Assembly (NCBI GenBank): GCA_045530865.1
Contig: JAZSCX010000021.1
Span: 1-14,859 of the forward strand
Length of the DNA: 14,859 nucleotides
DNA from: Avoscillospira sp045530865
Lineage (GTDB): Bacteria > Bacillota > Clostridia > Oscillospirales > Oscillospiraceae
Direction: 5' to 3'
Below the pieces are notes generated by a model. The model had not been told where the DNA came from and ran no database searches. It saw nothing but the letters and a program-made list of their open reading frames with translations. Within the stretch, counting starts at the first letter, position 1. Each line of letters begins with the position of its first letter. A program made the position numbers and the translations under genes. This document shows positions 1-7,643 of this stretch, piece by piece.

Positions 1-866
1 CAGCGGGCCGCATACTTTTCGGCGTCATGGTCGCGGATGATATACTTCAATATGGCCTTTTCCACTTCACCCTCCATATCAGTCAGGTGGAAAAAGCCTT
101 CATAGCCATCGGTGCAGGCCGGGACCTGATAGGCCGGCAGCAGGGCGTTGAATTCCATGGCCAGCAGCGCGGCATGAACCATCTTGCCTCTGGCAGAGCC
201 GGGATGGATGCTCTTGCCGAAGATCTCGATTTTGGCGGAAGCGCCGTTGAAATTCTCGTATTCCAGCTCACCCAGTGCACCGCCGTCCACGGTGTAGGCA
301 TAGTCGGCTGCAAAACCGGGCACATCGAACAGGTCGGCGCCGCGGCCAATCTCTTCATCGGGGGTAAAACCGATGCGGACAGCGCCGTGGGGCTTGCCGC
401 TGTGGAGCAGCCGTTTGGCACATTCCAGAATTTCCGCAATACCGGCCTTGTTGTCGGCGCCCAGAAGGGTGGTACCATCGGTGACGATCAGGTGCTTTCC
501 GATATGATTGTTGAGGCTGGGATAGGCGGCGGGGGAGAGGAAGATCTGCTTTTCCTCATTCAGCAGCACATCGCCGCCTGTGTAGGGTTCGGTGATCCGG
601 GCCTTGATATCGGCACCGCTGGCATCGGGTGAGGTGTCCATATGGGCGATCAGGCCGATGACAGGGCCATTTCCTGTGGCAGGGACTGTGCCATAGACGT
701 AGCCGTGCTCGTCCATGTGGGCGTCGGAAATGCCCATTTCCTGCATCTGCCGCACAATTTCTGCGCCCAACAGCTTCTGATTGGGAGTGGAGGGACAGGT
801 GGGGCTGTTTTCGTCAGAGGTGGTATCAAAGGCGACAAAACTTAAAAAGCGTTCCGCAATGTTCAT
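1..866 (-). CDS. pepT: Peptidase T (tripeptide aminopeptidase), 3' end cut off by the window
   Basis: Cytosolic M20B-family zinc aminopeptidase that removes the N-terminal residue from tripeptides. Reading the minus strand from ATG at 866 gives 288 open codons to the window edge, about 70% of the family's usual ~405-410 residues. It begins MNIAERFLSFVAFDTTSDEN. Visible metal and catalytic residues fit the family: His75 and Asp77 in AHMDTSP, Asp138 in LLGADNKAG, the Glu pair 171-172 in TPDEEIGRG, and Asp194 in TVDGG. The dimerisation (lid) domain starts near residue 210 with the typical GKSIHPGSARGKMV. The last zinc-ligand histidine should lie beyond position 1. The start is fixed by AAGGAG about 7 nt upstream. 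It is divergently transcribed from the ABC transporter operon. Identification is by residue pattern and is secure. Confidence 0.96.
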   Translation of the reverse strand, partial: MNIAERFLSFVAFDTTSDENSPTCPSTPNQKLLGAEIVRQMQEMGISDAHMDEHGYVYGTVPATGNGPVIGLIAHMDTSPDASGADIKARITEPYTGGDVLLNEEKQIFLSPAAYPSLNNHIGKHLIVTDGTTLLGADNKAGIAEILECAKRLLHSGKPHGAVRIGFTPDEEIGRGADLFDVPGFAADYAYTVDGGALGELEYENFNGASAKIEIFGKSIHPGSARGKMVHAALLAMEFNALLPAYQVPACTDGYEGFFHLTDMEGEVEKAILKYIIRDHDAEKYAAR

Positions 867-898
867 AGAGGAATCTCCTTATATGCATTTTTTATTTC

Positions 899-927
899 AG
901 TATACACGATGGAAGAAAAAAACGCAA
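899..927 (-). promoter_or_regulatory. Sigma-A promoter for pepT
   Basis: On the minus strand, TTGCGT (922-927) and TATACT (899-904) are separated by exactly 17 bp. Transcription would start near 892, leaving a leader of about 26 nt before the pepT ATG. The assignment rests on motif match and position only. Confidence 0.6.
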
Positions 928-950
928 CGAACCTGATTTGTTTACAAAGA

Positions 951-960
951 ATTTGCAAAT
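951..960. repeat. 10-bp perfect palindrome over the -35, inside a wider inverted repeat
   Basis: ATTTGCAAAT (951-960) is a perfect palindrome. It overlaps a wider inverted repeat, GATTTG at 935-940 and CAAATC at 956-961. Both lie over the putative -35 of the ABC operon and between two divergent promoters, a typical operator position. A chance AT-rich palindrome cannot be excluded. Confidence 0.4.
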
Positions 961-980
961 CTGGAAACACATCGTATTAT
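953..980 (+). promoter_or_regulatory. Candidate sigma-A promoter for the ABC transporter operon
   Basis: TTGCAA (953-958), a 16-bp spacer and TATTAT (975-980) lie 43 bp upstream of the ABC ATPase start. TATACT at 978-983 is an alternative -10 in the same place. The -35 sits inside the palindrome at 951-960, so a DNA-binding regulator there would control this promoter. This is motif-based. Confidence 0.5.
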
Positions 981-1022
981 ACTAATAGAAAATGGGTTCG
1001 TATACAGTCTGGGAGGAACGGT

Positions 1023-1727
1023 ATGGAAGGCTTTGTGACGTTTGAGCATGTCTATAAAACCTATGGCAGCGGCGAAGGTGCGGTTCATGCATTGAAGGAT
1101 GCCAGTTTTACCATTGATCGGGGCGAGATTGCCGTGATTCTGGGTCAGTCCGGTGCGGGTAAGACTACGTTGCTGAATATTCTGGGCGGTATGGACACCC
1201 TGACGTCCGGTCGGGTGTTTCTGGAAGGAAGAGAAGTTTCCTGTCTGAACCGGAAGGAATTGGCTCACTACCGCCGGGAGGAGATCGGGTTTGTGTTTCA
1301 GTTCTATAATCTGGTGCCCAATCTGACGGCACTGGAAAATGTGGAGCTGGCCTCCCAGATCGTGCGGGATTCGATTCCTGCTGAGGAGATTCTGCGCCGT
1401 GTGGGTCTGGGTGACCGGCTGAACAATTTCCCCGCACAGCTGTCCGGTGGTGAACAGCAGCGTGTTTCCATTGCCAGGGCGCTGGCGAAAAAGCCCAAGC
1501 TGCTGCTGTGCGATGAGCCTACCGGCGCGCTGGACTATGCCACCGGCAAGGAAGTGCTGAAGCTGCTGCAGGACCAGAGCCGCGAAAATGGCATGACCGT
1601 GGTGATCATTACCCATAATTCCGCGCTGGCTGCCATGGCAGACCGGGTCATCCGCGTCAAGTCCGGCACCATCCGTTCCGTCATGAAGAATGAGCACATT
1701 GTGCCTGTGGAGGAGATCGAATGGTAA
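1023..1727 (+). CDS. ABC transporter ATP-binding protein (MacB/LolD/FtsE-like)
   Basis: A 234-residue nucleotide-binding subunit that powers the permease encoded next. Walker A is GQSGAGKTT (about residues 40-48), the Q-loop is VFQFYNL, the signature is LSGGEQQRVSIARAL, Walker B is LLLCDEPTGALD, and the H-loop is VIITHN. The sequence ALKDASFTIDRGEIAVILG and the short length are typical of the LolD/MacB/YtrE group, whose partners are FtsX-type permeases rather than importers. The start at 1023 is preferred over an in-frame ATG at 909. GGGAGG lies 6 nt upstream of 1023, homology begins at once (MEGFVTFEHVYKTYG), and the extra N-terminus would lie upstream of the likely promoter. Its TAA overlaps the next gene's ATG region by 7 nt, implying translational coupling. 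The substrate cannot be read from this subunit. Confidence 0.95.
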   Translation: MEGFVTFEHVYKTYGSGEGAVHALKDASFTIDRGEIAVILGQSGAGKTTLLNILGGMDTLTSGRVFLEGREVSCLNRKELAHYRREEIGFVFQFYNLVPNLTALENVELASQIVRDSIPAEEILRRVGLGDRLNNFPAQLSGGEQQRVSIARALAKKPKLLLCDEPTGALDYATGKEVLKLLQDQSRENGMTVVIITHNSALAAMADRVIRVKSGTIRSVMKNEHIVPVEEIEW

Positions 1728-4700
1728 GAGCCGGTTCTGCATGGAGAAAGAATAACTGGCGGGAACTGCGGCACACCATGGCCCGATTTCTGGCGATCTT
1801 TGCCATTGTGGGTCTGGGTGTGGGCTTCTTTGCCGGTCTGAAGCTGGCACGCCCGGCCATGGTGAACATTGGCAGAGAGTTTGTGGAAAGCAGTAATTTC
1901 TATGACTTTCAGATGATCTCCACCCTCGGCCTGACGGAAGAGGATGCGGCATATTTTGCTGATCTATCTGGCGTTTCCGGCACGGAGGGGTCTGTTTCTG
2001 CCGACCTGCTGACGGAACTGGAGGACAAGCAGGTGGTGTTCAAAACCCATCAGCTGCTGCAGGAGCTCAATCAGGTGCAGCTCACCGGCGGCAGAATGCC
2101 GGAAGCGGCCAACGAATGTTTGATGGATGATCTGTTTGTGACCGAGGAGATTCTCGGTACGGAGCTGCAGGTTTTGAATGAAGAGGGCCATATGTTTGCG
2201 CTGTCCTCTTACACGGTGGTGGGTATCTGCAATACGCCGCAGTATTTAAATGTGCAGCGCGGCACTACCACACTGGCGGACGGGCAGGTGAAGGGTTTCC
2301 TGTATCTGCCTGCGGATGCCTATGATTCTGAGGTGTTTACGGAAGTTTACATCCGGCTGGACAGCGACGAGCCTGCCTTTTCACAGGAATATAAGGATCA
2401 GATGGAGATCTGGGGCGAGCGCCTGACCGAAGAGCTGGAACTGCGTGTGGAGCTGCGGAAGAATCACGTCTGGCAGGAAGCCCAGAAGGAGCTGGATAAG
2501 GGCTGGGCGGAATACCGGGACGGCGTTACGGAATTTGAACAGGCAAAGGCCGATGCCGAAGCAGAGTTGGCGGCGGCAAAGGAAGAGCTGGATGCGGCGG
2601 CACAGCAGCTGCGGGATGCCCGCACGGAACTGGAAGAGGGAGAAGCGGCTCTGGCGGAGTTGAAGCAGAATCCTTGTTCTAACCGGGAACTGGCGGCTGC
2701 AAGAAAAAAGCTGGATGACGGCTGGCGGCAGCTGGAAGAGGGCGAGGAACAGTATGAACAGGGCCTGCAGGAACTGGAAGCTGCCAGGGCTGAAGCACTG
2801 CCGCAGCTGGAGGATGCGAAAGACCAGCTGACGGCTGCCCGTGCACAGTTGGATGCAGGCTGGAAGGAATACGAAGAAGGCGCAAAGGAACTGCAGTCCG
2901 GCAAACAGCGGCTGGAGGGACTGCTGTCGGCATCGGAAATTCCGGTGGATCTGGCAAAGGCGCAGATGGAACAGTCGCGGCAGACCCTTGCGCAGCGGCG
3001 GCAGGAACTGGAGAAACTGCAGCAGAATCCAAATGCCAGCTTTCTGAAAAAGATGGCTGCCGCAGCGGCAGTGGAGGCTGCAGAACTGGATCTGGCTGCC
3101 AAGAAAGCTGCTTACGAAGCGGCTCAGGGACTGTATGACAGCACGATTGCCCCCCTGCAACAAGAGCTTGCCGAGGGAGAGCGGCAATTGGCGGATGCCT
3201 ACAGACAGCTGGCTGAGGGAGAAGAGCAGTATAAGATCGGCATGGAAGAATACAGTGCCGGTGTCAGACAACTGGAGAATGGTGAACGGCAGCTGCAGGA
3301 TGCGGCGGCACAGCTGGAAGAAAGCCGCAAGCAGCTGGAAAACGGGGAACGGGAACTGCAGAACGGTATCGCGGTTGCTTTGGCAGAAGGCCGGAAAAAG
3401 CTGGATGACGGCTGGAAGCAACTAAAGGAAGGCGAACAGCAGTATGATGACGGCCTGAAAGAATATAAAAACGGAAAGGCTGAGGCAGAAATAGAATTTG
3501 CCAAAGCCAAAAGGGAATTGGCGCAGGCGCAGGAAGAACTGGAAGACGCCCAGATGCGGGTGGATGCACTGGAAAAGCCTGCGTTCTACACGCTGGACCG
3601 GTATACCAACTCCGGTTATGCCAGCTTTGAAAACGATACTAAGATCGTGGACGGCGTGGCAAGGATTTTTCCGGTTTTCTTCTTCCTTGTGGCGGCGCTG
3701 GTCTGCTCGTCTACCATGACCCGAATGGTGGAGGAACAGCGGACCCAGAACGGAACCCTAAAAGCACTTGGTTACAGCGATGGGCAGATTCTCTGGCGCT
3801 ATGGCGCCTATGCCGGTGGTGCGGCACTGCTGGGCGGCATAGCGGGTTATCTGCTGTGCGCATGGCTGTTCCCGCTGGTGATCTGGCACGCTTATCAGAT
3901 GCTCTACCATTTTGCACCCATCAAGCTGCTGCTGGACTGGGGACTGGCGGCCATTGCCATGTTCTTTGCCCTGCTTTGCTCTGTGGGTGCGGCCTGCGCG
4001 GCGGCATGGGCGGATATGCGGCAGATGCCGGCACAGCTGATGCGTCCCAAGGCCCCCAAAGCGGGCAAGCGGATCTTTCTGGAGTATATAACTCCCGTGT
4101 GGAAGCGGCTGGACTTTCTGCACAAGGTGACGGCTCGGAATATTTTCCGGTACAAAAAACGTATGATCATGATGGTGCTGGGCGTGGGCGGTTGTATGTC
4201 CCTGCTGATCGCCGGCCTTGGTATGCGGGATTCCATCTCCACCGTGGCGGAGGATCAGTTCGGCTCCATCATGCTGTATGACTACTCCATCAGTTTTGTC
4301 AAGGAGCAGTCCCGGAAGGATCAGGATGCCTTCCGGGAGAAGATGGGGGATGTGCTGACCGAATGCGTGTTTGTAGGCACGAAGGTGGTGGATGCCCTGA
4401 CGGATACCGGTATGAAGAACGTCAGCATCATGGCGACCTCGGATCCTGCCATCACCCGGCTGGTGGATCTCCATCAGGGGGATACGGCATTGGGATACCC
4501 CGATGATGACGGTGTGTTCCTCTCCAGCAAGCTGGCGGAACTGGCCCATGTGAAGGCAGGAGATACGTTGGAAATCCAACTGGACAGCAAGGAGCGGATC
4601 AAACTGCCAGTCAGCGGCGTGTTTGACAATTATGTAAACCACTTTGTCTATATGACGGCAGAGACCTATGAGAATATCTTCGGCGAACCGGTGGAGTATG

Positions 4701-5233
4701 CCGCAGCACTGGCGGAGACCGGGGAAGAGGATATTCATGCCGTGGGGGCCCGTCTGCAGAAGGGCAAAGGTGTTGCGGCGGTAACGGTCAATCAGGACCT
4801 CCGAGACATGATCACCGATATGATGGTCAGTTTGGATGCGGTCATTGTACTGGTGGTGGCCTGTGCGGTTGCGCTGTCCTTTGTGGTGAGTTATAATCTT
4901 TGCAATATCAATATTACCGAGCGGGTGCGGGAGATCGCCACTATCAAGGTGCTGGGCTTCTATCCCAAGGAAACGCATGCCTATGTGTTCCGGGAAAGCG
5001 TGGTGCTGACCTTTATGGGTACCCTGGTGGGTATTCCGCTGGGCATCTGGTTCCATGGCTTTGTGTTGGATCAGGTGCAGGTGGACATGGTCAGTTTCCA
5101 TGCCAGAATCTCCGGGTTCAGCTTTGTGCTGGCAGTGGTTATCACCTTTGCCATCATCGGTATGGTCAATCTGATGCTGCGGGGTAAAATCGATAAGATT
5201 CATATGGCGGAAAGCCTGAAATCTGTGGAATAA
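1721..5233 (+). CDS. Large FtsX-family ABC permease with extracytoplasmic coiled-coil domain
   Basis: A 1170-residue membrane subunit pairing with the upstream ATPase. Visible order: a short basic N-terminus and TM1 (about residues 18-38); an extracellular region resembling a MacB-type periplasmic core (about 40-225); a long Glu/Gln/Ala-rich coiled coil (about 227-620) with recurring LDxGW motifs at 258-262, 331-335, 377-381 and 561-565 and many L..G...Y..G steps; FtsX domain 1 with three TMs (about 647-780), including EEQRTQNGTLKALGYS; a further TM near 813-833 and a second extracellular domain (about 840-1035); FtsX domain 2 (about 1039-1165) with REIATIKVLGFYPKE. This is the double-FtsX layout of the type VII/MacB ABC superfamily, but most MacB or LolC/E proteins are 400-850 residues. 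The coiled coil resembles those of YhgE/Pip-type proteins. Substrate unknown; envelope mechanics or amphiphile export are inferences. The ATG overlaps the preceding gene. Confidence 0.9.
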   Translation: MVRAGSAWRKNNWRELRHTMARFLAIFAIVGLGVGFFAGLKLARPAMVNIGREFVESSNFYDFQMISTLGLTEEDAAYFADLSGVSGTEGSVSADLLTELEDKQVVFKTHQLLQELNQVQLTGGRMPEAANECLMDDLFVTEEILGTELQVLNEEGHMFALSSYTVVGICNTPQYLNVQRGTTTLADGQVKGFLYLPADAYDSEVFTEVYIRLDSDEPAFSQEYKDQMEIWGERLTEELELRVELRKNHVWQEAQKELDKGWAEYRDGVTEFEQAKADAEAELAAAKEELDAAAQQLRDARTELEEGEAALAELKQNPCSNRELAAARKKLDDGWRQLEEGEEQYEQGLQELEAARAEALPQLEDAKDQLTAARAQLDAGWKEYEEGAKELQSGKQRLEGLLSASEIPVDLAKAQMEQSRQTLAQRRQELEKLQQNPNASFLKKMAAAAAVEAAELDLAAKKAAYEAAQGLYDSTIAPLQQELAEGERQLADAYRQLAEGEEQYKIGMEEYSAGVRQLENGERQLQDAAAQLEESRKQLENGERELQNGIAVALAEGRKKLDDGWKQLKEGEQQYDDGLKEYKNGKAEAEIEFAKAKRELAQAQEELEDAQMRVDALEKPAFYTLDRYTNSGYASFENDTKIVDGVARIFPVFFFLVAALVCSSTMTRMVEEQRTQNGTLKALGYSDGQILWRYGAYAGGAALLGGIAGYLLCAWLFPLVIWHAYQMLYHFAPIKLLLDWGLAAIAMFFALLCSVGAACAAAWADMRQMPAQLMRPKAPKAGKRIFLEYITPVWKRLDFLHKVTARNIFRYKKRMIMMVLGVGGCMSLLIAGLGMRDSISTVAEDQFGSIMLYDYSISFVKEQSRKDQDAFREKMGDVLTECVFVGTKVVDALTDTGMKNVSIMATSDPAITRLVDLHQGDTALGYPDDDGVFLSSKLAELAHVKAGDTLEIQLDSKERIKLPVSGVFDNYVNHFVYMTAETYENIFGEPVEYAAALAETGEEDIHAVGARLQKGKGVAAVTVNQDLRDMITDMMVSLDAVIVLVVACAVALSFVVSYNLCNINITERVREIATIKVLGFYPKETHAYVFRESVVLTFMGTLVGIPLGIWFHGFVLDQVQVDMVSFHARISGFSFVLAVVITFAIIGMVNLMLRGKIDKIHMAESLKSVE
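2705..2725 (+). repeat. Copy 1 of a 21-bp exact repeat within the coiled-coil coding region
   Basis: This stretch is identical to 3395-3415 and in the same frame (offset 690 nt, 230 codons). It encodes KKLDDGW; the flanking codons diverge while the protein pattern stays similar. It marks internal duplication in the coiled coil of the FtsX-type permease. Confidence 0.8.
3395..3415 (+). repeat. Copy 2 of the 21-bp exact repeat within the coiled-coil coding region
   Basis: Second copy of the sequence at 2705-2725, again encoding KKLDDGW (around residues 559-565 of the permease). The downstream pattern EGEQQYDDGL also parallels EGEEQYEQGL after copy 1. Confidence 0.8.
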
Positions 5234-5245
5234 GAGGGGGAAATT

Positions 5246-6157
5246 ATGGAATTCTTGTATTTGCTGGAAGGTATCCGGACGCCGTTTCTGGACACGGTGT
5301 TTTCTCTGATCACCCATCTGGGTTCGGAGATCGTGTTTATGGCGTTGGCTGTTGTCATGTATTGGTGCGTCAACAAAAGTCGGGGCCTGTACCTGCTCAG
5401 TGTTGGTTGTCTGGGAACCACGGTCAATCAATTTCTGAAGCTGGCCTGCCGGGTGCCTCGGCCGTGGGTGCGTGACCCCAATTTCACCATTGTGGAAAGC
5501 GCCCGTGCCGATGCCACGGGGTATTCCTTCCCGTCCGGTCACACGCAAAATGCCGTTGGCACCTTCGGGTGCCTTGCCATGGATGCCAAACGCCGCTGGG
5601 TGCAGATCCTCTTTGTGGCACTGGCGGTGCTGACGTCTTTCTCCCGGATGTATCTGGGCGTCCATACCCCCTCGGATGTGCTGGTGTCTGCCGTCATTGC
5701 CGTGGCTATGGTGCTGGCGCTGTATCCTCTGTTCCGGGGACTGGAGGAGCATCCCGAGCGGGGACTGTGGATCCTGCTGGGACTGTTTGCTGTCAATGTA
5801 CTGTTTGTGCTCTATGCCAATCTGTGGGAATTCCCGGCGGACGTGGATCCTGCTAATCTGGATCATGGCGTGAAGAATGCCGCCAAGCTCATGGGCGCAT
5901 TGCTGGGCATGGCTGTGGGGTATTGGATCGATATGAAGTGGATCCGGTTCAGGCCGGAGGCCACATTCGTGGGGCAGATTCTCAAGTGCGTGCTGGGCCT
6001 TGCCATTGTGCTGGCCATCAAGGAAGGCTTGAAGCCGGTATTGGGCAGCGGCAGCCTTTCTTCCGCCGTGCGCTACGGTCTGGTGACGCTGTTTGCGGCG
6101 GGCATCTGGCCTCTGTCCTTCCCGTTTTTTGCAAAGCTCGGCAGAAAGAAGGCGTGA
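5246..6157 (+). CDS. PAP2-family membrane phosphatase
   Basis: A 303-residue multi-pass phosphatase of the PAP2 (phosphatidic acid phosphatase type 2) superfamily, which cleaves lipid phosphates or pyrophosphates at the membrane outer face. All three signature motifs are complete: K65-x6-R72-P73 (KLACRVPRP), P96-S97-G98-H99 (FPSGHTQ), and S133-R134-x5-H140-x3-D144 (SRMYLGVHTPSD), with His99 and His140 as catalytic residues. Several hydrophobic stretches surround them, and a C-terminal membrane part (about residues 170-300) goes beyond the minimal PAP2 core. GAGGGGG before the ATG serves as ribosome binding site, 12 nt after the permease stop. Possible substrates are undecaprenyl pyrophosphate, phosphatidic acid or phosphatidylglycerol phosphate; sequence alone does not choose. 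Cotranscription with the ABC exporter suggests envelope lipid or carrier metabolism (inference). Confidence 0.93.
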   Translation: MEFLYLLEGIRTPFLDTVFSLITHLGSEIVFMALAVVMYWCVNKSRGLYLLSVGCLGTTVNQFLKLACRVPRPWVRDPNFTIVESARADATGYSFPSGHTQNAVGTFGCLAMDAKRRWVQILFVALAVLTSFSRMYLGVHTPSDVLVSAVIAVAMVLALYPLFRGLEEHPERGLWILLGLFAVNVLFVLYANLWEFPADVDPANLDHGVKNAAKLMGALLGMAVGYWIDMKWIRFRPEATFVGQILKCVLGLAIVLAIKEGLKPVLGSGSLSSAVRYGLVTLFAAGIWPLSFPFFAKLGRKKA

Positions 6158-6160
6158 TCA

Positions 6161-7108
6161 ATGCTGATCGTTTGGATTTTGCTGGGAATACTGGCAGTAC
6201 TGCTGCTTACGGGTTGGTGTCTGTTCCGGTTTGCGTTTGCACGCAGAAGGATTCCTGATCCCACCACAGAGGAGGGAAGGGAAAAAGGCGGCTGGAAGAA
6301 ATACGAAAAGGGCATCCTTTCCGGTGCGGAGTGGCTGGCGAAGCAGGAGGTCAAGCCTCTGCAGGTGGTCAGCTATGACGGGAAGCGGCTCTATGGACGC
6401 TTTGTACCCTGTGAAAATGCCAAAGGCACCATTTTGTTTTTCCATGGCTACCGCTCCCATTATCAGGTGGATTTTTCCGCCTCCATGCAGTTCTATCATG
6501 AACTGGGCTACCATATGCTGTTTGTGGATCAGCGGGCCCATGGCCTTTCTCAGGGACGGTATATCACATTTGGCGTGAAGGAACGGCTGGATGTCTTGTC
6601 CTGGGTGACCTATCTTGCCATGATGCTGGGGGAGAAGCATCCTATGTTCCTGAGCGGTCTTTCCATGGGCGCGACTACTGTGCTGATGGCGGCAGATATG
6701 GAGTTTCCTGCCAATGTACGGGGTATTATTGCGGACTGCGGCTTTACAAGCCCTGGGGATATTCTGCAGGATCTGGCGCAGCGGCATTATCATATGCCTG
6801 CAAAAGCGGCAGCGGCGGTATTGAATGTATATGCGCGGGTGTTTGCCGGGATCAGCCTGAATGAATGGTTTACCATGGACGCCCTGCGGAATACGAAGCT
6901 CCCGGTGCTGCTGACCCATGGGCTGGCGGATCAGCTGGTGCCCAGCTGGATGTCGGAGCGTGCCTATGAGGCCTGCGCCGGAGATCGGCGGATCGAGCTG
7001 TTTCCAGATGCCGGGCATGGCGTCAGCTATCTGCAGGATTGTGCCCGGTATCAGAAGGCACTGGCGGAATTTTTGAAAAAGCATACGAATGATGAGGAAA
7101 CGGAATGA
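6161..7108 (+). CDS. Membrane-anchored alpha/beta hydrolase
   Basis: A 315-residue serine hydrolase of the alpha/beta fold, similar in layout to the YqkD / 'serine aminopeptidase S33-like' group. An N-terminal hydrophobic segment (about residues 2-26) should anchor it in the membrane. The probable catalytic triad is Ser168 in GLSMGA, Asp257 in THGLADQLVP and His286 in DAGHGVSY. The oxyanion region is FFHGYRSH, and DQRAHGLSQG is the usual strand-4 motif. Start ATG at 6161 is 3 nt after the PAP2 stop, with an AGAAGG-like ribosome site inside the previous gene. It overlaps the next gene by ATGA. The substrate (ester, lipid or peptide) cannot be told from sequence. Confidence 0.9.
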   Translation: MLIVWILLGILAVLLLTGWCLFRFAFARRRIPDPTTEEGREKGGWKKYEKGILSGAEWLAKQEVKPLQVVSYDGKRLYGRFVPCENAKGTILFFHGYRSHYQVDFSASMQFYHELGYHMLFVDQRAHGLSQGRYITFGVKERLDVLSWVTYLAMMLGEKHPMFLSGLSMGATTVLMAADMEFPANVRGIIADCGFTSPGDILQDLAQRHYHMPAKAAAAVLNVYARVFAGISLNEWFTMDALRNTKLPVLLTHGLADQLVPSWMSERAYEACAGDRRIELFPDAGHGVSYLQDCARYQKALAEFLKKHTNDEETE

Positions 7109-7632
7109 TCAGAGCTGCTTTGGAGCAGGATATTCCTGCGATTTTGGAGATCTACAGGCCGTATATTCTGGAGACGGCCTATACCTTTGAATACGAAGTG
7201 CCGTCTCTGGAGGCATTTCAGACAAGGTTTGCTGCCGTTACCGACCGCCATCCGTGGCTGGTCTGGGAGGAAAACGGGGAAGTTCTGGGCTATGCCTACG
7301 GAGAAAAGGCCTTTGAGCGGGCTGCCTATCAATGGGACGCCGATTTGGCAGTATATCTGCGGCAGGACTGCCGCGGCAGAGGAATCGGTCGGGCATTGTA
7401 TGAAGCGGTGGAGGATATCCTGCGGCAGCAGGGCTATGTGGTGGCCTATGCGTTGGTGTCTACCGATAACATAGACAGCTGCCGGTTCCATGAGGCCATG
7501 GGCTACCGGCAGATCATGCTGCAGCCGAACTGCGGCTGGAAGCATGGCGGATGGCACGGCCTGATCTGGTACGAGAAGCGTTTGCGGGAGGGTGATCCCG
7601 GTGAGCCGCCAAAAAGCTGGCGGGAGCTGTAA
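7105..7632 (+). CDS. GNAT N-acetyltransferase, phosphinothricin acetyltransferase-like
   Basis: A 175-residue acetyl-CoA-dependent N-acetyltransferase. The opening IRAALEQDIPAILEIYRPYI, the TAYTFEYEVPS segment and the end (FHEAMGYRQ...GWKHGGWHGLIWYEK) match the Pat/Bar/MnaT (YncA) branch of GNATs. The acetyl-CoA pyrophosphate loop is R90-G-R-G-I-G95. Members of this branch acetylate methionine sulfone/sulfoximine, phosphinothricin or other amino-acid-like amines. In an anaerobe a general detoxification role is more likely than herbicide resistance (inference). The start codon overlaps the hydrolase stop (ATGA), so translation is probably coupled. The last ~15 residues (GDPGEPPKSWREL) are polar and look dispensable. 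Confidence 0.92.
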   Translation: MIRAALEQDIPAILEIYRPYILETAYTFEYEVPSLEAFQTRFAAVTDRHPWLVWEENGEVLGYAYGEKAFERAAYQWDADLAVYLRQDCRGRGIGRALYEAVEDILRQQGYVVAYALVSTDNIDSCRFHEAMGYRQIMLQPNCGWKHGGWHGLIWYEKRLREGDPGEPPKSWREL

Positions 7633-7643
7633 AGGAGGAAATC

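Noticed and set aside
27..845. Plus-strand open frames opposite pepT
   Set aside because: The minus strand encodes PepT with its metal-site residues; the plus-strand frames are shadows.
2381..3421. Long minus-strand frames rich in Leu/Gln/Phe opposite the coiled coil
   Set aside because: They are a mirror of the repetitive Glu/Gln/Leu codons on the plus strand; no start signals or homology pattern.
3758..5866. 702-codon open frame on the minus strand
   Set aside because: It lies antisense to the permease and PAP2 genes, has no ribosome site or recognisable domain, is His/Gln-rich in a way expected from a mirrored GC-biased gene, and crosses two real genes.
7105..7632. Herbicide or antibiotic resistance gene
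   Set aside because: The GNAT resembles phosphinothricin acetyltransferases, but this branch is widespread in bacteria with broad amine substrates; no evidence supports a specific resistance.
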